Of a stretch of 7,470 nt of DNA, positions 1-6,918 are shown piece after piece. The stretch's first letter is position 1. Each line of letters opens with the position of its first letter. Source of the DNA: an uncultured Flavobacteriales bacterium (GTDB lineage Bacteria; Bacteroidota; Bacteroidia; Flavobacteriales_D; Sanyastnellaceae); contig CAJXOV010000107.1 in NCBI GenBank assembly GCA_913057815.1, positions 1-7,470 on the forward strand, read 5' to 3'. A program made the translations under genes and the position numbers. Under the pieces are notes generated by a model. That model saw nothing but the letters and a program-made list of their open reading frames with translations. It was not told the origin of the DNA and made no database searches.

Positions 1-49
1 ACGAGATGTAGAGAGGTCTCGTGGGCTCGGAGATGTGTATAAGAGACAG
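1..49 (+). other. Nextera library adapter, P7/i7/Read 2 side (not genomic)
   Basis: Positions 1-7 match the end of the Illumina P7 oligo (ACGAGAT). Positions 8-15 (GTAGAGAG) match the Nextera N707 index as I recall it. Positions 16-30 (GTCTCGTGGGCTCGG) are the Read 2 tail, and 31-49 are the 19-bp Tn5 mosaic end (begins AGATGTGTAT, ends GAGACAG). Read in frame, the mosaic end encodes MCIRDS, a well-known contaminant peptide. Genomic sequence begins at position 50. Nothing in 1-49 should be annotated as biology. Confidence 0.98.
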
Positions 50-50
50 C

Positions 51-1250
51 GGAAGTCCTAATCCTACGGAATATTTATGGGATTTTGACAATGGAATAAC
101 GAGTAGCATGGCTGTTCCTGAAGTTCAGGATTATTTATCACCTGGAGATTATACAGTGTCTTTAACTACTACCATTTTTCAATATGAGCTAGATCAGTTG
201 GTTTTAAACTCTATTTCGGATAATGGAAATGGTGATTTAGATGAGCTTTTTGGGGCATTGAATCCTGATCCTTACATTGTAGTTCTAGATGGTAATGGCT
301 CGGTGATCTTTACTTCAAGCTCAATTGATGATGTAGAATCAGCTACTTTTTCGGATTTAAACATCATACTATCTCTGAATTTTGAAGAATTTGTAGTTCA
401 AATTTGGGATTCTGATACTCTTACTGATGATGATCTACTAGGTCAATTTGTCATTTCTAATTCTTCAGCTGGTTCTGAGAATTTTGCTAATGAAGGTTCT
501 GAAGGAAGCTACACGATTAACTATGAAATAAGTAGTCAATTTTTTGATGAGGAATTAATATCTGTTATTCCAGTTCCTCTGGTAGATTTAGAATATTTTG
601 ATGATACACAGACACTCTCACTCCCTTCTGAAGAAAATAGTACGTATCAATGGCTTTTAAATGAAGGGGCTATTCTTGATGAAAACATGAATAGTATAGT
701 CTTAGTAAATGGTGGGGTTTATCAATGTGAAGTGACTAATCAGTTTGGTTGTTCTGCCTTATCAGAAGAATTTGTTTATTGCCCTGAAATAATAATTGAG
801 TTTGATGATAATATTTTGTCTGTCGAAAGCGGATTAGAGTCCTATACTTGGTTTTATAACGGTTTAGAAGTTATGGATGAAAATGGCTATGAGTTACCAT
901 TTCAGGGTGACGGTAACTATGCTGTAGAAATAACTACTATCTACGGGTGCGAGGTTGAGTCTGAGGTCATTTCAGTTGTAGATTCTGTGACTGAAATAAA
1001 ATTTGATCTTAATTTTGAAGTGTTTCCTAACCCAGTTGTAGACATACTTAAAATCAAACCTCTGTCCTATAAAGGAGAGTTACTTCTTACAATTTATTCC
1101 ATTAATGGTCAAAAGATTCTTTCTAAGAGTATTAGATCGAATCTTTCTCAGCCGATCGAATTAGATTTATCTTCTCTTCCGACTGGAACTTATTCTGTAG
1201 TAATGGAAAGTAGTTTAGGACTTATCGGAAGTAAAATTTTTATGAAATAA
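51..1250 (+). CDS. T9SS-sorted multidomain surface/secreted protein (PKD - C2-like - 2x Ig-like - C-terminal sorting domain), 5' truncated
   Basis: This is the C-terminal ~399 residues of a larger exported protein. The true start lies beyond the library end, and the apparent start at 21 is inside the adapter. Counting from the first genomic codon, residues 5-41 look like the end of a PKD domain (YLWDFDNG, then SPGDYTVSL). Residues 49-137 resemble a C2 domain: an Asp/Asn-rich first loop, PDPYIVVLD, then [16 protein letters not shown]. Residues 179-310 form two Ig-like repeats, each with Y-x-W, DEN and a late GC. Residues 322-399 are a type A T9SS sorting domain ([28 protein letters not shown], ending KIFMK). 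In this family the sorting domain directs passage across the outer membrane by PorU-type machinery, often with cell-surface anchoring. The ligand or enzymatic role is unknown because the N-terminal part is missing. The protein is strongly acidic and its C2-like loops suggest calcium binding (inference). Its stop codon overlaps the convergent kbl gene by 11 bp. Confidence 0.9.
   Translation, partial: GSPNPTEYLWDFDNGITSSMAVPEVQDYLSPGDYTVSLTTTIFQYELDQLVLNSISDNGNGDLDELFGALNPDPYIVVLDGNGSVIFTSSSIDDVESATFSDLNIILSLNFEEFVVQIWDSDTLTDDDLLGQFVISNSSAGSENFANEGSEGSYTINYEISSQFFDEELISVIPVPLVDLEYFDDTQTLSLPSEENSTYQWLLNEGAILDENMNSIVLVNGGVYQCEVTNQFGCSALSEEFVYCPEIIIEFDDNILSVESGLESYTWFYNGLEVMDENGYELPFQGDGNYAVEITTIYGCEVESEVISVVDSVTEIKFDLNFEVFPNPVVDILKIKPLSYKGELLLTIYSINGQKILSKSIRSNLSQPIELDLSSLPTGTYSVVMESSLGLIGSKIFMK
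195..461 (+). other. C2-like domain region within the T9SS protein
   Basis: The encoded segment has the order expected of a C2 fold: a beta strand (QLVLNSI), an acidic loop ([10 protein letters not shown]), PDPYIVVLD resembling the SDPYV strand, and further on VVQIWDSD followed by DDDLLG, resembling the VWD.D...dd.lG motif. The Asp clusters fall in the two loops that bind calcium in canonical C2 domains. The assignment is by motif only; a structure prediction or profile search would settle it. A generic beta-sandwich is the alternative. Confidence 0.55.
585..980 (+). repeat. Tandem pair of divergent Ig-like repeats (protein level)
   Basis: Two consecutive ~66-residue units (nucleotides 585-782 and 783-980) align at protein level. 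The first has [28 protein letters not shown]; the second has [27 protein letters not shown]. The shared skeleton is Y-x-W, N, DEN, G-x-Y, T, GC. The nucleotide sequences have diverged, so this is an old duplication. Such units usually act as spacers or binding modules in Bacteroidota surface proteins. Confidence 0.6.
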
Positions 1251-2430
1251 CCCCTAACTCTTTTCCTACTTCTGTAAAGGCAGAAATAGCTTGATCCAAA
1301 TGTTCTTTTTCATGAGCAGCACTTAACTGAACACGAATTCTAGCCTGTTCTTTAGGGACTACTGGATAAAAGAAACCGATTACGTAGATTCCTTTTTCTA
1401 AAAGCTTATCCGCCATGTTCTGGCTTAGCTTAGCATCATAAAGCATAACAGGAACGATGGCAGAATCCCCATCTTTTATATCAAATCCTGCGGCTTTTAT
1501 ACCCTTTTTGAAATAGTTAGTATTCCACTCTAGCTTATCTCGTAGGCTAGTGTCGTTAGAGATCATATCTAGTACTTCTAAGCTGGCTCCTACAATATTT
1601 GGTGCCAAAGAGTTTGAGAATAAATACGGTCTCGATCTTTGACGCAGTAACTCAATAATCTCTTTTCTTCCAGTGGTAAATCCTCCCATGGCACCACCAA
1701 GTGCTTTTCCAAGTGTACCTGTAATAATGTCTACTCTTCCTATTACATTTTTTAACTCTATAGAGCCTTTTCCTGTTTTTCCTATAAAACCAGTAGCGTG
1801 ACATTCGTCTACCATCACTAGAGCATCATATTTATCTGCTAAGTCACAGATTTTATCTAATTGAGCTACATAACCGTCCATAGAAAATACTCCATCAGTT
1901 ACTATGATTCTAAATCTAGCTCCTTCTGCGGCTTTTAATTGTGTTTCCAAATCTGCCATGTCGTTATTAGCATATCTGAATCTAGCCGCTTTGCAAAGCC
2001 TAACTCCATCAATTATAGAAGCATGATTTAGCGAGTCTGATATGATGGCATCTTCTTTAGTTAGCAGAGGTTCGAAAACTCCTCCGTTAGCATCGAATGC
2101 AGCAGCATAAAGGATCGTGTCTTCACAACCTAAGAACTCAGCGATTTTGGATTCTAATTTCTTGTGAATATCCTGAGTTCCACAAATAAATCTTACTGAG
2201 CTCATTCCAAATCCATGTGTATCCAACGCTTTTTTAGCAGCATCAACTACTCGTGGGTGATTTGACAATCCTAAATAGTTATTCGCACAGAAATTGATCA
2301 CTTCTTCTCCTGTCGAGATTTTAATTACAGCTTCCTGAGCAGATGTAATAATTCTCTCCTTTTTGAATAAACCAGCTGATTCGATGTTGGCTAGTTCTGC
2401 TTGTAATTGATCTTTTATTTGTCCGTACAT
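1240..2430 (-). CDS. kbl: Glycine C-acetyltransferase (2-amino-3-ketobutyrate CoA ligase)
   Basis: This is a PLP-dependent alpha-oxoamine synthase. It joins glycine and acetyl-CoA, or in the catabolic direction cleaves 2-amino-3-oxobutyrate (from threonine dehydrogenase) with CoA to give glycine and acetyl-CoA. The protein is cytosolic and likely a homodimer. At 396 residues it has nearly the length of E. coli Kbl. Visible landmarks are [14 protein letters not shown] (46-59), [14 protein letters not shown] (73-86), the PLP-stacking His136 in LNHASIIDG, Asp208 and His211 in VDECHATG, and the Schiff-base Lys242 in [10 protein letters not shown]. 5-Aminolevulinate synthase and 8-amino-7-oxononanoate synthase are the related alternatives, but the N-terminal region and the RFICGTQ motif favour Kbl. 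The ATG at 2430 is chosen because [10 protein letters not shown] matches the usual family start. No Shine-Dalgarno sequence is visible. The gene lies 62 bp after the polyprenyl synthase gene and probably has its own promoter. No threonine dehydrogenase gene is in the window. The last residues and stop overlap the convergent surface-protein gene. Confidence 0.95.
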   Translation of the reverse strand: MYGQIKDQLQAELANIESAGLFKKERIITSAQEAVIKISTGEEVINFCANNYLGLSNHPRVVDAAKKALDTHGFGMSSVRFICGTQDIHKKLESKIAEFLGCEDTILYAAAFDANGGVFEPLLTKEDAIISDSLNHASIIDGVRLCKAARFRYANNDMADLETQLKAAEGARFRIIVTDGVFSMDGYVAQLDKICDLADKYDALVMVDECHATGFIGKTGKGSIELKNVIGRVDIITGTLGKALGGAMGGFTTGRKEIIELLRQRSRPYLFSNSLAPNIVGASLEVLDMISNDTSLRDKLEWNTNYFKKGIKAAGFDIKDGDSAIVPVMLYDAKLSQNMADKLLEKGIYVIGFFYPVVPKEQARIRVQLSAAHEKEHLDQAISAFTEVGKELGVIS

Positions 2431-2449
2431 AAGAAGTGATTTTAAGGTG

Positions 2450-2457
2450 CAAAATTA
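2450..2457 (-). promoter_or_regulatory. Bacteroidota-type -7 element upstream of kbl
   Basis: On the minus strand this reads TAATTTTG, an exact fit to the TAnnTTTG -7 consensus of Bacteroidota sigma factors. It ends 19 bp before the kbl ATG. At the expected -33 distance there is a run of T (complement of A at 2474-2481) and no clear TTG, so the upstream half is weak. It implies that kbl can be transcribed independently of the upstream three-gene cluster. Confidence 0.5.
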
Positions 2458-2492
2458 AGTGATTGATTGTATGAAAAAAAAGATACTAGTCT

Positions 2493-3458
2493 CTAATACT
2501 CTCTTACCATCAGTCCTTCTGAAAACTCTAAGAATTGTTGTTTGATATTTGGTGATCCAGCCGTTTGATTGAGAGCGTGTATGGCTTTTTCAAAGTAAGC
2601 CTGAGATAAAGCTTCGGTCTCTTCATCAACTTTTAAATCTCTAAATACCTGTAAAGTGTTTTGGATTTTTTTCTCGGGGTTGGTTTCTTTAGCTAATCTT
2701 AAAAGCACTTTTCTTTGGTCTTGAGATGATTTTTCTAGAGCTTTTAGAGCTAGAAAAGTTTTTTTGTTAGCTAGAATGTCTCCTCCTGTTTGTTTTCCTA
2801 CTTTTTCTACTTCACCGAATGCGTCCAAGTAGTCATCTCTTAGTTGGAAGGCAATACCCATATTCAGCCCAAAGGCGTAAATGTTTTTTCTATTTTCTTC
2901 TGAAGCACCTGCCGTGATAGCTCCTGTTTCTAAAGCGCATGCTAGAAGAACACTGGTCTTAAGTGTGATCATTTCTAGATACTCTTTTATAGACACATCA
3001 TCTCTTTGTTCAAAATCCATGTCAAACTGCTGCCCTTCACATACCTCTAAGGCTGTTTTGCTAAATAGGTTAAGCAGAGGACTTATAAACTCTCCTTTGG
3101 TTTCAGCTAGAAGTTGATAAGCTTGAACTAGCATGGCATCTCCTGAAAGTATAGCAGAATTTGCATTCCACTTTTCATGAACGGTTTGTTTTCCTCTTCT
3201 AATAGGAGCGTTATCCATGATGTCATCATGCATTAAGCTGAAATTGTGAAACACCTCGATTCCGATAGCAGGACGACAAATATTTTCTAAGTCTCCTCCA
3301 AAATATGCATTCGAAAGTATGGCAAGTGCAGGTCTAAGCCTTTTTCCGCCTAAACTCATAATGTATTTAATGGGTGTATAGAGTTCCTGAGAAGAAAGAC
3401 CAGAATTAAAGTTTTGGATTTCTTTTTCTACCGTCTTTATAGCTACTTCTAACGTCAT
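2493..3458 (-). CDS. trans-Polyprenyl diphosphate synthase (probably farnesyl/geranylgeranyl diphosphate synthase)
   Basis: This isoprenoid chain-elongating enzyme condenses isopentenyl diphosphate with allylic diphosphates in the cytosol. At 321 residues it has the usual family length. Key sites are GGKRLRP (37-43) for isopentenyl diphosphate binding; the first Asp-rich motif D78-D79-I-M-D82 followed by Arg87-Arg88; GQQFDMDFE (142-150); and the second Asp-rich motif D208-D209-Y-L-D212 in FQLRDDYLD. The first Asp-rich motif has no two-residue insertion and there is an aromatic residue, Phe73, five positions before it. That resembles the short-chain type I arrangement and suggests a C15-C20 product; long-chain quinone-tail synthesis is the alternative. 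Product length cannot be read firmly from sequence, so no symbol is given. The ATG overlaps the rmlA stop as ATGA, implying translational coupling, and an unusually clear Shine-Dalgarno precedes it. The C-terminus is complete (MVREY). Confidence 0.93.
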   Translation of the reverse strand: MTLEVAIKTVEKEIQNFNSGLSSQELYTPIKYIMSLGGKRLRPALAILSNAYFGGDLENICRPAIGIEVFHNFSLMHDDIMDNAPIRRGKQTVHEKWNANSAILSGDAMLVQAYQLLAETKGEFISPLLNLFSKTALEVCEGQQFDMDFEQRDDVSIKEYLEMITLKTSVLLACALETGAITAGASEENRKNIYAFGLNMGIAFQLRDDYLDAFGEVEKVGKQTGGDILANKKTFLALKALEKSSQDQRKVLLRLAKETNPEKKIQNTLQVFRDLKVDEETEALSQAYFEKAIHALNQTAGSPNIKQQFLEFSEGLMVREY

Positions 3459-4324
3459 TTCCCTGCCTTCAGCTGATTTAGTAAATAGGATCCATATCCA
3501 CTTTTTACAAGTCCTTGAGCTAGGTTTTCTAATTGAGAGTCATTTATAAAACCTAGTCTCCACGCTACTTCTTCTATGGCTCCTATTTTTAGACCTTGTC
3601 GTTGTTCTATTACCATTACATATTGACTAGCCTGCATTAAGGATTCAAATGTGCCGGTATCAAGCCAGGCTGTCCCTCTATCTAATTTGGTTACTTTTAG
3701 TTTTCCCGCTTCTAGATAAGCTTTGTTTATATCTGTTATTTCGTATTCTCCTCTCGCACTAGGCTTCAGATTGGAAGCTATGTCTACGACACTATTGTCA
3801 TAATAATATAATCCAGGTACCGCATAATTGGATTTTGGTTTGTCTGGTTTTTCTTCTATTGAAATAGCTTTTTGAGAAGAGTCAAATTCAACGACTCCGT
3901 ATCTCTCAGGATCATTTACATGATACGCATAGACCATTCCTCCTTCTACATCGGTATTGTTTCTTAGCAACTTGCCGAACCCTTGTCCATAAAAAATATT
4001 ATCGCCCAATACTAAAGCGACTTTATCATTTCCAATAAATTCTTTTCCTAAAACAAATGCTTGGGCTAAACCGTTTGGTTTTTCTTGAACCTTATAAGAG
4101 AAGGAGCATCCTAATGAAGAACCGTCTCCAAGTAGTCTTTGAAAACCAGGTAAATCTTCAGGAGTAGATATAATAAGAATATCCTTTATGTTAGAAAGCA
4201 TTAGAGTGGAAAGCGGATAATAAATCATCGGCTTATCATAAACAGGCATAAGCTGTTTGCTAACCGCCTTAGTGATTGGCCATAATCTGCTGCCAGTTCC
4301 TCCCGCTAAAATTATTCCTTTCAT
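3455..4324 (-). CDS. rmlA: Glucose-1-phosphate thymidylyltransferase
   Basis: This enzyme makes dTDP-glucose from dTTP and glucose-1-phosphate, the first step toward dTDP-rhamnose and other dTDP-sugars, in the cytosol. At 289 residues it is close to E. coli RmlA/RfbA. It has the nucleotidyltransferase loop GGTGSRLWP (8-16), the conserved [18 protein letters not shown] stretch (22-39), [10 protein letters not shown] (81-90), the metal-binding Asp108 in [12 protein letters not shown] (157-160), GLYYYD (171-176), EYEITDIN (193-200) and TAWLDTGT (218-225), whose Asp222 is the second metal ligand. The family's usual partners rmlB, rmlC and rmlD are absent here, so the pathway must be completed elsewhere. 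It starts 18 bp after the transporter gene and shares ATGA with the next gene, so it is most likely the middle gene of an operon. No Shine-Dalgarno is visible; the start is fixed by the [10 protein letters not shown]-terminus typical of the family. Confidence 0.96.
   Translation of the reverse strand: MKGIILAGGTGSRLWPITKAVSKQLMPVYDKPMIYYPLSTLMLSNIKDILIISTPEDLPGFQRLLGDGSSLGCSFSYKVQEKPNGLAQAFVLGKEFIGNDKVALVLGDNIFYGQGFGKLLRNNTDVEGGMVYAYHVNDPERYGVVEFDSSQKAISIEEKPDKPKSNYAVPGLYYYDNSVVDIASNLKPSARGEYEITDINKAYLEAGKLKVTKLDRGTAWLDTGTFESLMQASQYVMVIEQRQGLKIGAIEEVAWRLGFINDSQLENLAQGLVKSGYGSYLLNQLKAGK
3466..3470 (-). promoter_or_regulatory. Shine-Dalgarno for the polyprenyl synthase gene, inside the end of rmlA
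   Basis: The minus strand reads GAAGG, then seven bases (CAGGGAA), then the ATG at 3458. It lies within the last codons of rmlA. The other full genes in the window lack a recognisable Shine-Dalgarno, as is common in Bacteroidota. This site supports both the chosen start and re-initiation at the ATGA overlap. Confidence 0.45.
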
Positions 4325-4342
4325 GGCTAAGAGATTTGAGTG

Positions 4343-6781
4343 TTAATGAGGGCCTTTCTTTATCTGCAATTCTTCTACGTCAATATCGTCTTCTTCATCG
4401 AAGATGACAAATAAAGGCTCGTGCATTATCTTTTGTGTAAACCTATTATCTAGCGTTAAGAGTAAGGTAGGTAGGAGTACTAAGTTAGCAAACATGGCCA
4501 CCAATAGAGTAACTGAAACTAAAATGCCTAAAGCCCTAGTTCCTTCAAATTCAGAAGCTATAAATACGGCAAACCCAAAGAACAGAATAATGCTGGTATA
4601 CATCATACTCACACCTGTTTCTCTAATAGCCGATATCACTGCCTCTTTGATTTTCCATCCATTAGCACGCAATTCTTGTCTGAATTTAGCGAGGTAATGA
4701 ATGGTATCATCGACCGATATTCCAAATGCGATGCTAAATACAAGAACTGTAGAAGGTTTTATAGGAATGTTGCAATACCCCATAATAGCTGCTGTAAACA
4801 GAAGTGGAATAAGGTTAGGTACTAATGAAATTAGAACCATTTTTACGGATCTGAAAAGTAAAGCCATTAAGAAAGCCACGAATATGATGGCAATCATAAG
4901 ACTCATGGCTAAATTCGATACCATGTACGCAGAACCTTTCGTAAATGCTACTGCTGTTCCTGTCAAACTGGTAGTAAACTTATTGGCTGGGAAAATAGAG
5001 TCTATCTCGGCTTCTACTTTAGTTACCAATTCTCTCATTTCTACTGTACCTATATCAGCTACACTGGCTGAGATACGAGTTTTGGTAAAAGTAGAATCTA
5101 TGAAAGATTGTTCTTGGTTTCCTGTGTCATATTGACTGCTGAAATATGGGCCAATCAAAGTTTGCTCATTCCTTTTAATCAGTGCGTATCTCTCTGGAGC
5201 ACCATTATAAAATGCTTGACGTGCAAACTTGGCTATATCTGCTATGGAAACACTCCTGGATAGTTCCGGATATAATGCCAGTTTTTTCTGGAGATTCTCT
5301 ATTCTTTTAAGGTTAGAGAGTTTAGTCATTTTACCTGCACTGTCACTCTTTACTACTATTTCGAATGGTAAGACACCGTTGTATTGTTCTTCAAAAAACT
5401 TTAAATCTGTTATTACTCTATCATCTTCAGGCAAATCATCTACCACATTTCCAGTAGAAGTCATCATAGACACTCCCACAAAACCCAGTACAACAATAGA
5501 AATCAGGGCTATATAAACACTTTTCCTATAATGGGAAACCATAGTTACAAGGACTTCTACACTGCTGTATGTCCACCTTCTATTTAAGTGCCTTACCTGT
5601 TTAGTAGAAGGAGGGCTTAAATAACTGTACACTATAATGATCACCAATATAGATAGGGCAAACATGATAATGATATTGATAGAGGCTATAACTCCAAACT
5701 CTTTTAGTATGTCACTATAAGTAAACACGAAAGTTCCGAATCCTAAAGCAGTAGTGAAATTCGTTAGAAAAGTCGCGCTTCCTATTTTAATTACTACGCG
5801 TTGCAACGCTAATACTTTGTTCCCGTGCTTCTTGAACTCTGCATGATATTTATTAATGAGGTAAACACAATTGGTAATACCTATAATAATCATCAGAGAT
5901 GGAATGAGTGCCATAACTATAGAAAGCTGGTAGTTAAACAGGGTTATTATACCCAAACTCCAGACTACACCAATGGCAACTACTAGTAAGCAGACCACAA
6001 CTAAGACTATGTCTCTGAAAAAGAGGAACAGAAGAATAGCGGTTATAAGCGCACTAAGAAAGATGAAAAGCTTTAATTCCGACTTGACTTTGGCGGTCAT
6101 TTGATCTCGTATGAACGGCAAGCCAGAGACGTAGGTTTTTATGCCTGTATCTTCGCTAAACGCATTCATCATATCCACTATTTCATCTATAGCCCCATGT
6201 CTATCTTTAGAATTAAAGATGTCCATATTAACAAAAGCCATAAGAATGGTCGTGCTAGCATCTTCTTTCCATAAAACGTCTTTGTAAAAAGGAAGGTTCT
6301 TTACTACTCCCATTAATGAGTCCAGCTCTACTTGACTTTTGGGGACAGTTTTAGCCAGTAAATCAAAATTGAACTTTTTTAAGGCAGTATCTTTAGTTAA
6401 GTTAAAGGATCTTAAAACTGAAAACACTGAATCTACCAAGGGGTATCGAATGTCAGGAGAAACTCCAGCTTCTACTTCCGACTTGGTAACCGAAACTTTT
6501 TTTATGTCCTGTCCAAGATTGTACCATTTCTGAAAATTTTCTATTTCATAGAGTCTAGGATCGTTTGTTCCGATGACCATAACGTTTCCGTCATCAGAAA
6601 ACAGCTCTTTGAATTCTATAAAATCTAAATTTGCTTGATCATTGGGAGGGAGCAGGTTAGCGTACCCATAGCTCAGACGTAACTTTCCTAATTGAGATCC
6701 AAGACCTATGGTTATAAGGCCTAAAACTACCAAAATTGGTAGTCTGTACGTTAATATGAGTCGAGCTACTTTATGCCACAT
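4343..6781 (-). CDS. RND superfamily (MMPL/HpnN/Patched-like) membrane transporter
   Basis: This 812-residue inner-membrane protein has the duplicated RND layout of 12 predicted membrane segments. Segment 1 is near residues 8-30, followed by a large periplasmic loop (31-235). Segments 2-6 lie between 236 and 389 and segment 7 near 421-440; a second periplasmic loop spans 441-620, and segments 8-12 lie between 621 and 775. The halves are recognisably duplicated (ATFLTNFTTALGFGTFVF near 336 versus SMMYTSIILFFGFAVF near 725). The second half keeps the proton-relay acidic pair in GISVDD (Asp691, Asp692); the first half has GITNC, with Asn304 where an acid could sit. The C-terminus has a charged tail (FDEEDDIDVEEL). 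Relatives move lipids, hopanoids, pigments or drugs; the substrate here is unknown. It is shorter than the ~1,000-residue AcrB type, and no adaptor or outer-membrane channel gene adjoins it. It is probably the first gene of the cluster with rmlA and the polyprenyl synthase. The ATG at 6781 gives MWHKVARLILTYR, a normal family start. Confidence 0.92.
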   Translation of the reverse strand: MWHKVARLILTYRLPILVVLGLITIGLGSQLGKLRLSYGYANLLPPNDQANLDFIEFKELFSDDGNVMVIGTNDPRLYEIENFQKWYNLGQDIKKVSVTKSEVEAGVSPDIRYPLVDSVFSVLRSFNLTKDTALKKFNFDLLAKTVPKSQVELDSLMGVVKNLPFYKDVLWKEDASTTILMAFVNMDIFNSKDRHGAIDEIVDMMNAFSEDTGIKTYVSGLPFIRDQMTAKVKSELKLFIFLSALITAILLFLFFRDIVLVVVCLLVVAIGVVWSLGIITLFNYQLSIVMALIPSLMIIIGITNCVYLINKYHAEFKKHGNKVLALQRVVIKIGSATFLTNFTTALGFGTFVFTYSDILKEFGVIASINIIIMFALSILVIIIVYSYLSPPSTKQVRHLNRRWTYSSVEVLVTMVSHYRKSVYIALISIVVLGFVGVSMMTSTGNVVDDLPEDDRVITDLKFFEEQYNGVLPFEIVVKSDSAGKMTKLSNLKRIENLQKKLALYPELSRSVSIADIAKFARQAFYNGAPERYALIKRNEQTLIGPYFSSQYDTGNQEQSFIDSTFTKTRISASVADIGTVEMRELVTKVEAEIDSIFPANKFTTSLTGTAVAFTKGSAYMVSNLAMSLMIAIIFVAFLMALLFRSVKMVLISLVPNLIPLLFTAAIMGYCNIPIKPSTVLVFSIAFGISVDDTIHYLAKFRQELRANGWKIKEAVISAIRETGVSMMYTSIILFFGFAVFIASEFEGTRALGILVSVTLLVAMFANLVLLPTLLLTLDNRFTQKIMHEPLFVIFDEEDDIDVEELQIKKGPH

Positions 6782-6799
6782 TTGGGGCTAAATTCATTT

Positions 6800-6807
6800 T
6801 AATTTTG
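6800..6807 (+). promoter_or_regulatory. Candidate distal -7 element pointing toward lpdA
   Basis: TAATTTTG on the plus strand is an exact TAnnTTTG match and is identical to the element before kbl. A TTTG at 6781-6784 lies 15 bp upstream, slightly closer than usual for a -33 element. It overlaps the palindrome at 6804-6813. If used, the lpdA leader would be about 125 bases. Confidence 0.25.
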
Positions 6808-6817
6808 CGCAAAGAAA

Positions 6818-6847
6818 CAAAATAAAGGAATGCAGTAATGATGCCAA
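6818..6847 (-). promoter_or_regulatory. Candidate promoter for the transporter-rmlA-polyprenyl synthase operon
   Basis: On the minus strand, TTG (complement of 6845-6847) is followed after 19 bp by TTATTTTG (complement of 6818-6825). This differs from TAnnTTTG by one base and has the spacing expected between the -33 and -7 elements in Bacteroidota. A second near match, TTTCTTTG (complement of 6809-6816), lies just downstream. A start near 6811 would leave a leader of about 30 bases. Confidence 0.4.
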
Positions 6848-6910
6848 TTAAGAGAGTGAATTTTTGGGATAATTCATCCATTGAAAAAACGGATACGAAG
6901 TTCCAATTAC

Positions 6911-6918
6911 TATCTTCG
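6911..6918 (+). promoter_or_regulatory. Candidate proximal -7 element of lpdA
   Basis: TATCTTCG differs from TAnnTTTG by one base, lies 20 bp before the lpdA ATG and is followed by a purine/A-rich leader typical of Bacteroidota translation starts. The nearest upstream TTG (6881-6883) is 27 bp away, too far for a standard -33 element, so support is partial. Confidence 0.35.

Noticed and set aside
21..50. GTG start and first ten residues of the leftmost frame
   Set aside because: These codons are adapter sequence; the gene is 5' truncated and its real start is not in the window.
1270..1285. Inverted repeat TTCTG/CAGAA just after the convergent overlap, considered as a terminator for the surface-protein gene
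   Set aside because: Five-pair stem, no U tract after it on either strand, and it lies in kbl coding sequence.
2473..2495. Possible intrinsic terminator after the polyprenyl synthase gene (AGA...TCT followed by eight T on the minus strand)
   Set aside because: The stem is only three pairs plus a mismatch and is AT-rich; the T run alone is not enough. It may instead be part of the kbl promoter.
2881..3117. Plus-strand frame of 78 codons
   Set aside because: It lies wholly antisense inside the well-supported polyprenyl synthase gene and has no recognisable domain.
3455..4324. A dTDP-rhamnose or O-antigen gene cluster around rmlA
   Set aside because: No rmlB, rmlC, rmlD, glycosyltransferase, wzx or wzy gene is present on either side.
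4404..5516. Three plus-strand frames (97, 144 and 95 codons)
   Set aside because: All are antisense shadows of the transporter gene; they carry no start signal and no recognisable protein features.
6339..6533. Plus-strand frame of 64 codons
   Set aside because: Antisense to the transporter's first periplasmic loop, with no independent support.
4343..6781. Tripartite drug-efflux (AcrB-type) system
   Set aside because: The protein is about 200 residues shorter than AcrB and no membrane-fusion or TolC-like gene is adjacent; the MMPL/HpnN/Patched-like layout fits better.
6857..6876. Inverted repeat TGAATT/AATTCA with 8-base loop in the divergent region
   Set aside because: Short and AT-rich, expected by chance at this composition; kept only as a note.
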